Shown piece after piece: positions 13,555 to 18,846 of a stretch of DNA of 18,846 nucleotides. The notes below the pieces were generated by a model. That model did no database searches. It had not been told where the DNA came from and was given only the letters and a program-made list of their open reading frames with translations. Within the stretch, counting starts at the first letter, position 1. Every line of letters begins with the position of its first letter. The position numbers and the translations under genes are program-made. The stretch lies in NCBI GenBank assembly GCA_002363095.1, contig DEWC01000107.1, positions 661 through 19,506 of the forward strand, given 5' to 3'. This stretch comes from Ruminococcaceae bacterium UBA3220. Lineage in GTDB: Bacteria; Bacillota; Clostridia; Oscillospirales; Acutalibacteraceae.

Positions 13555-14559
13555 TTATAACAAAAACTTAAATACACTGACAGAAAACATATTCCTCAAA
13601 TTTTCCAATACATCCTTATGCAACATTATAGGCTTAACAACAGCGATATAAATGATCAAAGCGGCAATCAGAACAATGAAGGCGATAATAATTCTTATTG
13701 CAATACCGTAGCCGTTTGAATTCGGCTGTTGTTCCTCATCTTCATCGAAAAGATAGTATTTATTATTTCTTTCCTCAACCGTAAGGCCGTCATCAAAGTT
13801 ACTGCCTCTGTCAATGTCAAAAATCAAGGAATCATCAAAATTGTCATCGGGTGCTTTACTTGCAGTTTTCGCCAAATCGGTATTAGAGATATCAATGACA
13901 AAATCATCGTCGGGTTCATTTGTGTTTTCTTCTGAAAGCGAATCCCCGGGGACCTCAGCCACAGGCTCGTCAACCGTAGCCGCATCAGTAACGGCATTTT
14001 CAATGTTTTTCTCTGACTGCAACGGCGCGGCATCATCCTCGGTGGCATCGTCACTTTTTCGTTCGGTAACAACCGGCTCGGTTATCAAGGGCTCAACAGG
14101 ACTGATACTGAGTTTTGTAATATACGGATAAATGAGTTGCTTCATAATGTTTTTTCTCAGCGATTTGCTTTCAGAAAGGATTATGATAGACTGTGTACTG
14201 CTTTCGATAATACAGCCGCCGAAAACACCGTCATCTGAAATGAGCGCGGTGGAACCTTTAAGAATGTCGATATCGGCGTCGCTCGATAAATCATATGCAG
14301 ATTTATCCAGTTTTTCCAATTCAATTCCGGTAACCTTGGAAACGGTGTATATCAGCCCTTTTTCGCCAAACAAAGGACCGCATAAAATTATTACCCTACT
14401 GCGCTTTACCGCTTTTGAAAGGCTCTTTGAAAACTCCGATTGTCCCTCAACTTTATCGGTAAGAAGCCTCATACGACAGCAACCGCAAAGATTAAACTCC
14501 ATTTCAAAATCGCTGCCTATAGTGTAATAAACAATATCTACCTTTATACTTTGAATCAT
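13555..14559 (-). CDS. Membrane-anchored protein with MoCF/CinA-like N-terminal domain
   Basis: A 334-residue protein with three parts. Residues 5-150 resemble the molybdopterin-binding (MoCF) fold of MogA and CinA: an opening strand VDIVYYTIG, a strand VIILCGPLFGEKG near 56-68 in place of the usual GGxGP motif, and a region at 105-150 with GCIIE, SIIIL and a C-terminal ILSESKSLRKN. Residues 165-280 are a long, acidic, low-complexity linker rich in Asp, Glu and Ser. Residues 284-308 form one strong transmembrane helix, followed by a short tail. The N-terminal domain would thus hang on a flexible tether at the membrane. The gene follows thiI by 17 bases with AAGGTGG as ribosome site. Function is unknown; the MoCF assignment is by pattern only. 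Confidence 0.72.
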   Translation of the reverse strand: MIQSIKVDIVYYTIGSDFEMEFNLCGCCRMRLLTDKVEGQSEFSKSLSKAVKRSRVIILCGPLFGEKGLIYTVSKVTGIELEKLDKSAYDLSSDADIDILKGSTALISDDGVFGGCIIESSTQSIIILSESKSLRKNIMKQLIYPYITKLSISPVEPLITEPVVTERKSDDATEDDAAPLQSEKNIENAVTDAATVDEPVAEVPGDSLSEENTNEPDDDFVIDISNTDLAKTASKAPDDNFDDSLIFDIDRGSNFDDGLTVEERNNKYYLFDEDEEQQPNSNGYGIAIRIIIAFIVLIAALIIYIAVVKPIMLHKDVLENLRNMFSVSVFKFLL

Positions 14560-14576
14560 AACTTTCCACCTTAAAG

Positions 14577-15746
14577 TCAGTTTATATACGAATAACTTAT
14601 ACCGCTTATTGCCTTTTCAATCAAAGAATCGATATCAAGTTTTTCTTCCGCCTTTTCACACTGACCCGGTTTCGGGCGGGTGTGCGGATGCTTGGGGGTG
14701 AAAACCGTGCAACAGTCCTCATACGGCAAAATAGAAGTTTCAAAGGCGTCAATTTGCCGTGATATTGTAACAATTTCCTCTTTATCCATACCTACAAGGG
14801 GGCGTAAAACAGGAATAGTACAAACAAAATCCGTTGATGAAATTGCCGGAAGAGTCTGACTTGCGACCTGACCGAGGCTTTCGCCGGTAATAAGTCCTAA
14901 ACAGTCGTCGGTTTGTGCAATCCGGCACGAGATACGCATCATCATTCTGCGCATAATGAGTGTAAAATAATCCTCCGGGCATTTCTCGCGGATTTGCTCT
15001 TGGATTTCGGTAAAAGGTACAATCGCAAGTTTTATTGTGCCACTGTAATTTGCAACCTTTTCCAAAAGCTTTTTTACCTTTTCTTCTGCTAATGCGCTTG
15101 TGTACGGCGGACTCGCAAAATGTATGGCATTAAGAGCCAATCCCCGCTTTGCCATCATATACGCCGCCACCGGGCTATCAATCCCTCCCGATATCAAAAC
15201 CGCGGCACGACCCGAAGTGCCGACCGGCAATCCGCCGGCGCCTTTTAATTGATTACCGCGGATGTAGGCACCGAAATCCCTTACTTCAACCGTAACGGTG
15301 ATTTCCGGATTATGAACATCAACTCGAAGATGCGGAAAACTTTGAAGCAAAACCGCTCCTAATTCTCTGCAAAGTTCCGGTGATTTTAGCGGAAATGATT
15401 TATCGGCGCGCTTTGCCTCAACCTTAAAAGTCTTAACATTTTTAAGCGCGTCGCAAAGATATTCGGGCGCGGTTTCGAAAATCGATTCGACAGTTTTATC
15501 GCAAACGCACGCTCTTGAAAATCCGGAAATGCCGAATACTCTTCCGATTTTTTCAAGAGCTTCATCCATATCAAAATCCTCGCTTATCGGTTCTATAAAC
15601 ATTGTTGACTGCGCACGAGAGATTTTGAATTCGCCTAACGGCTTAAGTCTTCGTTTAATATTGTTAACAAGTTTTGATTCAAAAACCGAGCGGTTAAGTC
15701 CTTTAAGGGCCAACTCGCCGTCCTTGACCAAAATTACTTCCTTCAT
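14577..15746 (-). CDS. thiI: tRNA 4-thiouridine sulfurtransferase ThiI
   Basis: ThiI adenylates U8 of tRNA and transfers sulfur to make 4-thiouridine; in some species it also serves thiamine synthesis. The protein is 389 residues from the ATG at 15746, which has AGAGG six bases upstream; a GTG six codons earlier is less likely. It opens with ILVKDGELALKGLNR (family motif GExxLKGxNR). A THUMP domain spans about 60-165 and the PP-loop SGGIDSPVAAYMM starts near 186. The active-site stretch CCTVFTPKHPHTRP lies near the end. There is no C-terminal rhodanese domain, as is usual in Firmicutes, so sulfur must come from a separate cysteine desulfurase that is not visible here. Confidence 0.96.
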   Translation of the reverse strand: MKEVILVKDGELALKGLNRSVFESKLVNNIKRRLKPLGEFKISRAQSTMFIEPISEDFDMDEALEKIGRVFGISGFSRACVCDKTVESIFETAPEYLCDALKNVKTFKVEAKRADKSFPLKSPELCRELGAVLLQSFPHLRVDVHNPEITVTVEVRDFGAYIRGNQLKGAGGLPVGTSGRAAVLISGGIDSPVAAYMMAKRGLALNAIHFASPPYTSALAEEKVKKLLEKVANYSGTIKLAIVPFTEIQEQIREKCPEDYFTLIMRRMMMRISCRIAQTDDCLGLITGESLGQVASQTLPAISSTDFVCTIPVLRPLVGMDKEEIVTISRQIDAFETSILPYEDCCTVFTPKHPHTRPKPGQCEKAEEKLDIDSLIEKAISGISYSYIN

Positions 15747-15788
15747 AATAACCTCTGTAAACACTTATAAAGAATAACTCGCCTAATG

Positions 15789-16736
15789 TTAATCACAGCA
15801 AGGGTCCGGTTTCTTTTCCGGCTGTTTCTTCTTACCGGGCTTAACCGTTTCGCCAAGCCCTGTTGTTTCGGTAAATATAGCATTGTTTGTAACGGCGCTC
15901 ACGGCATCGGTAGGAATTATCAGTTTCGATGCTGTGCCGTTCGACATATTAACAAGTGCTTCATATTTTTTCAGTTCAAGAACGGCGGCGTCAACACCGG
16001 CTTCCCGTAAGGCAATAAGACCGTCCGCCTCTGCTTTTTTGGAAAGATAAATTGCTTTTGCTTCACCTTCGGCTCTTGCAATTCGGGCGTCTCTTTCACC
16101 TTCGGCAGCCAAAATCATAGCCTGTTTATCGCCTTCGGCTCTTGTAATTGCGGCAGCTTTATGACCTTCTGCCTGCAAAAGGGTCTCACGGCGATCACGC
16201 TCTGCTTTCATTTGCTTTTCCATAGCATTTTGAATTTCCGCAGGCGGGATTATATTTTTAAGTTCAACCCTCGTAACCTTAATGCCCCATTTATCGGTTG
16301 CTTCATCAAGAATAGAGGTCATCTTACTGTTTATCGTATCGCGCGATGTCAAAGTTCCGTCAAGTTCCAATTCACCCACGATATTTCGAAGGGTTGTCGC
16401 AGTCAGGTTTTCGAGCGCGTTTATGGGGTTTACAACGCCGTATGTGTACAAACGCGCATCAAATATTCTGAAATAAACAACCGTGTCTATCTGCATTGTA
16501 ACATTATCTTTTGTTATAACCGGCTGAGGCGGCGAGTCCATAACCTGTTCTTTTAATGTGATTTTCTTGGCAATCTTTTGAACAACCGGAATCTTAACAT
16601 GAATACCTGCGTCCCAGGTGGTTTTGTATTTACCGAGCGACTCAATAACATATTGCGCCGCCTGCGGAACAACGCGAACATTAGCCGTAATTACCAACAA
16701 TGCAATGACGATTAAAATCAACACCAGTACATTCAT
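15789..16736 (-). CDS. SPFH/stomatin-family membrane protein
   Basis: A 315-residue stomatin-like (QmcA/YbbK type) protein. Residues 2-18 form an N-terminal hydrophobic helix. An SPFH domain follows at about 20-190, with VRVVPQAAQYVIESLGKY and VYFRIFDARLYTYGV as typical blocks. Residues 185-260 form a long coiled coil with repeated AEG-x-x-x-A units. The tail is basic and proline-rich and ends in PCCD. Such proteins form large oligomeric membrane scaffolds. The usual NfeD partner is not encoded next to it. It has a strong AAGGGGGAG ribosome site and lies 18 bases after the DUF gene; thiI follows after 42 bases. Confidence 0.93.
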   Translation of the reverse strand: MNVLVLILIVIALLVITANVRVVPQAAQYVIESLGKYKTTWDAGIHVKIPVVQKIAKKITLKEQVMDSPPQPVITKDNVTMQIDTVVYFRIFDARLYTYGVVNPINALENLTATTLRNIVGELELDGTLTSRDTINSKMTSILDEATDKWGIKVTRVELKNIIPPAEIQNAMEKQMKAERDRRETLLQAEGHKAAAITRAEGDKQAMILAAEGERDARIARAEGEAKAIYLSKKAEADGLIALREAGVDAAVLELKKYEALVNMSNGTASKLIIPTDAVSAVTNNAIFTETTGLGETVKPGKKKQPEKKPDPCCD

Positions 16737-16754
16737 TATTAAAACTCCCCCTTA

Positions 16755-17507
16755 TTATTTTACCAAAACTGCTTTCAGTTTTTTATTGTTCTTTAAGGTA
16801 TTTGCAAAAGATAAAACTGAAGTTTTAAGAGCCGCATTTTCGGACAAAATCTCAGAAACCCTATCGATTGAGTCAGGATACTTAACGCAAACGGCGGCAA
16901 GACAGGCGATGGCGGCATTTGAAGCGTCGTTATCACCTTTTATAAATGCCGGCTCTACCATATCAAGAATTTTCTTTCCGGATTTTTTCCCCGCCTCGTT
17001 AACTGTATTTGCAATTAAGGGCACAAGATATTCACCGAAGAAATTCAGATAAAGGAAGGTTCCGTACTTAGCAACATATGCTTTATATGTGTCTTTTAAC
17101 TGCGGATATGTGTCAAGCGCCTTTTTGGTAAAGGCGGAAACGCCGTACTTTTCACTGTCAGATGTCGGTAAATCAATATCAAAACTTGTTTTAGCCTTGT
17201 TCTTAATTCCCATATTCTTTTTAAGAACATCGACAAAGTCCATACCGACGCTAACGGCGTCATCTGCAGTTTGAGTTTCGTCAAAAAGCCATGCGTCAAT
17301 TTCGGAGTATTCTCCGATATTATTCTCTTCATCAATATCGGCAACGGTTAAAACGAACATTTTCCTGTTATCGTCGTAAGCCACTTTAAACGATTTCTTA
17401 TCGTTTGAATAAACACCTTTTTCGGTGCTGAGAAATCCGTTTTCCTCTATAAAAGGCTCCATTTCTTTGATAACACTATCAAAATATTGACTTTCCAATG
17501 TTTTCAT
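16755..17507 (-). CDS. Conserved uncharacterised protein (resembles clostridial DUF7674 proteins)
   Basis: A soluble, acidic protein of about 250 residues, with no signal peptide or membrane segment. The pattern is an N-terminal IEENGF, a beta-rich middle with KVAYDD and FVLTVADID, then AWLFDE-x-Q-x-x-DA with GMDFVDVL, and a helical half with AYVAKYGTFLYLNFFGEYL and a further GDNDASNAAIACLAA. This order matches a family common in Clostridia that I recall as DUF7674; its function is unknown. The start is uncertain. The ATG at 17507 has GGAG directly before it, too close. A TTG at 17498 has GGAG nine bases upstream and would better fit the predicted transcription start near 17520. It is the first gene of the run through thiI. 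Confidence 0.8.
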   Translation of the reverse strand: MKTLESQYFDSVIKEMEPFIEENGFLSTEKGVYSNDKKSFKVAYDDNRKMFVLTVADIDEENNIGEYSEIDAWLFDETQTADDAVSVGMDFVDVLKKNMGIKNKAKTSFDIDLPTSDSEKYGVSAFTKKALDTYPQLKDTYKAYVAKYGTFLYLNFFGEYLVPLIANTVNEAGKKSGKKILDMVEPAFIKGDNDASNAAIACLAAVCVKYPDSIDRVSEILSENAALKTSVLSFANTLKNNKKLKAVLVK

Positions 17508-17526
17508 CTCCAAAACTTTTTAGAGT

Positions 17527-17555
17527 ATTATATCATATTATTACAGTTTTAACAA
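17527..17555 (-). promoter_or_regulatory. Promoter of the DUF-SPFH-thiI run, divergent from ksgA
   Basis: On the minus strand TTGTTA (17550-17555) and TATAAT (17527-17532) are 17 bases apart. The predicted start near 17520 leaves a very short leader before the first gene. The -35 lies only ten bases from that of the ksgA promoter. Confidence 0.75.
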
Positions 17556-17565
17556 CATTAAATTC

Positions 17566-17594
17566 TTGAAAACGGGAAAAAATTGTAATATAAT
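17566..17594 (+). promoter_or_regulatory. Promoter of ksgA
   Basis: TTGAAA (17566-17571) and TATAAT (17589-17594) are separated by exactly 17 bases. GGAGGGA (17608-17614) and the ATG at 17621 follow. Confidence 0.85.
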
Positions 17595-17620
17595 ATTTCT
17601 TAATTCTGGAGGGATTGTTG

Positions 17621-18478
17621 ATGGATTTGTCGAATAAAAACACAATGTTGCAAATATTGGCGGACAACGGTTTTTCTTTTAAAAAATCTTTAGGACAAAA
17701 CTTTTTAATTGACAGTACCGTATGTCCGCGTATGGCTGACGCATCTGTCAGCAAAGACACATCGGTTATCGAAATAGGTCCGGGCGCCGGAATACTGACG
17801 GTTGAGTTATGCAAGAGAGCAAAAAAAGTAGTAGCCGTCGAACTTGACGAAAGACTCAAACCTGTTCTGCAACATACTACCGGAGGATATGATAACTTAG
17901 AGATTGTTTTCGGAGATATTTTGAAACTCGACTTAAAGGAAATTATAAGCAATCATTTATTAAATTCAGATCATATTTGCATATGCGCAAACCTCCCCTA
18001 TTATGTAACATCACCCGTTATAATGCATCTGTTAAAGTCAAAACTTCCGGTTGAATCAATAACCGTAATGGTACAAAAAGAGGCTGCCGATCGAATTTGC
18101 GCCAAAGTCGGAGGCAAAAAATCCGGTGCAATTACGGTTGCGGTTAACTATTACTCCAAAGCAGAGAAACTTTTTGATGTTCCTAAGAGTTGCTTTTATC
18201 CTTCTCCGAAGGTCGATTCGTCAGTTATAAAACTTATAGTCAACAAAGAGCCTGCCGTTAAAATAAACTCTGAGGATAATTTTTTCAAACTCTCACGCGC
18301 ACTCTTTGCTCAACGGAGAAAAACGCTTATAAATACCGTATCCAACACCCTTTCAATTGACAAGGAAAAAATCCGTAATGCACTTTATGAGATGGGACTT
18401 GACGGTAATATTCGCGGCGAGTCTTTGTCCATTGAGCAAATTGCCGAACTGTCTGATAATATTTTTAAAGCAGGATAA
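17621..18478 (+). CDS. rsmA: 16S rRNA dimethyladenosine transferase KsgA/RsmA
   Basis: KsgA dimethylates the two adjacent adenines (A1518/A1519 in E. coli numbering) in the last hairpin of 16S rRNA during small-subunit assembly. The protein is 285 residues from the ATG at 17621, with GGAGGGA six bases before it; a TTG two codons upstream lies too close to the ribosome site. Motifs are KSLGQNFLID at the N-terminus, IEIGPGAGILT for S-adenosylmethionine, VAVELDERL (motif II) and CANLPYYVTSPV, the catalytic NLPY block. The C-terminal domain ends in GESLSIEQIAELSD, as expected. It has its own promoter. Its last 14 bases overlap the end of the convergent BofA-family gene, so the two transcripts are partly antisense. 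Confidence 0.97.
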   Translation: MDLSNKNTMLQILADNGFSFKKSLGQNFLIDSTVCPRMADASVSKDTSVIEIGPGAGILTVELCKRAKKVVAVELDERLKPVLQHTTGGYDNLEIVFGDILKLDLKEIISNHLLNSDHICICANLPYYVTSPVIMHLLKSKLPVESITVMVQKEAADRICAKVGGKKSGAITVAVNYYSKAEKLFDVPKSCFYPSPKVDSSVIKLIVNKEPAVKINSEDNFFKLSRALFAQRRKTLINTVSNTLSIDKEKIRNALYEMGLDGNIRGESLSIEQIAELSDNIFKAG

Positions 18479-18728
18479 TATTAAGCAATAAAAATCCGAT
18501 TACCGCAGGAACCGAAAACACCGCCGCCCCTACAACGGTAATCGGATTTATTGCTATGTTGATACCGCTTAAGTATGAAGTCGCATTCAATATACCAAGG
18601 GTAAGCAGACCGACAAAAGCGTTTAGCGCTAAATTTTTAAACGGTCTTCCCGAGTAAATAGATAAAACCAGTAAAAAAATTGCCGATAAAGCCAAAAATA
18701 CCGTCAGCACAATAAAAAGAATTTTCAA
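18465..18728 (-). CDS. BofA-family protein (pro-sigma-K processing inhibitor type)
   Basis: An 87-residue, very hydrophobic protein with segments at about residues 3-25 and 34-52 and a third at 58-87. The C-terminal half has LNAFVGLLTLGILN, then INIAINPITVVGAAVFSVPAVIG in which the NPIT and VPAVIG blocks match the BofA family. In Bacillus, BofA sits in the forespore outer membrane and restrains the SpoIVFB protease that activates sigma K; in Clostridia the role is less clear. The start is a TTG at 18728 with GGGAGG eight bases upstream; no ATG is available. It converges on ksgA and overlaps its end by 14 bases. The family call is by pattern and length. Confidence 0.8.
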   Translation of the reverse strand: MKILFIVLTVFLALSAIFLLVLSIYSGRPFKNLALNAFVGLLTLGILNATSYLSGINIAINPITVVGAAVFSVPAVIGFLLLNIILL

Positions 18729-18793
18729 ACAAACAACCTCCCGGAAAGTATATCAATTAATTATATGAGCGCCGTTGTTTGGTTAGAATACGC

Positions 18794-18821
18794 AAAAAAG
18801 GAACCGCTTTACGCGGTTCCT
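18794..18821 (-). terminator. Terminator of a minus-strand gene beyond the window's right edge
   Basis: The arms AGGAACCGC (18799-18807) and GCGGTTCCT (18813-18821) enclose a five-base loop. Read on the minus strand the stem is followed by TTTTTTG. It lies upstream of the BofA-family gene and so must end a transcript arriving from the right. Confidence 0.82.
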
Positions 18822-18823
18822 AA

Positions 18824-18846
18824 GCTTGTCGAAAAAGTCGACAAGC
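18824..18846. repeat. Second perfect hairpin at the window edge
   Basis: GCTTGTCGA (18824-18832) and TCGACAAGC (18838-18846) pair perfectly around a five-base loop. It stands two bases from the terminator hairpin and ends exactly at the window's last base, so its full extent is unknown. Confidence 0.65.

Noticed and set aside
8540..17080. Shared 15-base string GTTCCGTACTTAGCA in nagA (near 8547) and in the DUF gene (near 17061)
   Set aside because: Both encode the peptide AKYGT by the same codons; a chance match within coding sequence is the simplest explanation.
17533..17952. Minus-strand frame of 139 codons opposite the ksgA start
   Set aside because: It is antisense to ksgA, is Ser-rich with no family match, and covers both promoters.

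Overview
The window looks like a chromosomal stretch from a low-to-moderate-GC, spore-forming member of the Clostridia, most likely a gut Oscillospirales/Ruminococcaceae-type organism. This is inferred from strong AGGAGG-type ribosome binding sites, frequent TTG/GTG starts, a BofA-family sporulation protein, pyruvate phosphate dikinase, a short Firmicutes-type ThiI and an amino-sugar catabolism set. No database search was possible, so family assignments rest on motifs and recalled family sequences.

Layout. (1) 1-840: 3' end of ppdK and its terminator. (2) 932-1839, minus strand: a very short TetR-type DNA-binding protein, ATGA-coupled to a six-helix membrane protein. (3) 1920-9848, minus strand: one long run of closely spaced genes, read from right to left. 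It starts with an N-acetylhexosamine 1-kinase (nahK-like) and nagA. It continues into a signalling block: a degenerate anti-sigma/HATPase-like protein, a single-domain STAS protein, an alpha/beta hydrolase, a 7-TM SpoIIE-type phosphatase and a STAS-kinase-HATPase fusion. It ends in a PHP-domain phosphoesterase. A promoter can be seen at 9881-9909. (4) 10033-11690, minus strand: nagB followed by a ROK sugar kinase, with a promoter at 11763-11791 that carries an array of CAACCG/CGGTTG half-sites. (5) 11811-12665: a LacX/GalM-type mutarotase. (6) 12759-12896: a block of mini-hairpin repeats. (7) 12929-13003: tRNA-Gly(TCC) with its own promoter and terminator. (8) 13052-17507, minus strand: a probable operon of DUF protein, SPFH protein, thiI, a membrane-anchored MoCF-like protein and a small multidrug export family protein. 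It is driven from a promoter divergent to ksgA (17621-18478, plus). (9) 18465-18728: a BofA-family protein convergent with ksgA, then two hairpins at the window edge.

The most notable content is the signalling block at 2832-7679. It has all the parts of a partner-switching circuit: a PP2C phosphatase with a membrane sensor, STAS antagonists with the phosphorylatable serine, an intact RsbW-type HATPase domain and an RsbQ-sized alpha/beta hydrolase. No sigma factor is present. The antagonist and the HATPase are fused to the two ends of an APH/choline-kinase-like domain. This suggests, as inference, a switch whose output is a small-molecule kinase rather than transcription. The block follows directly on amino-sugar genes in the same transcription unit.
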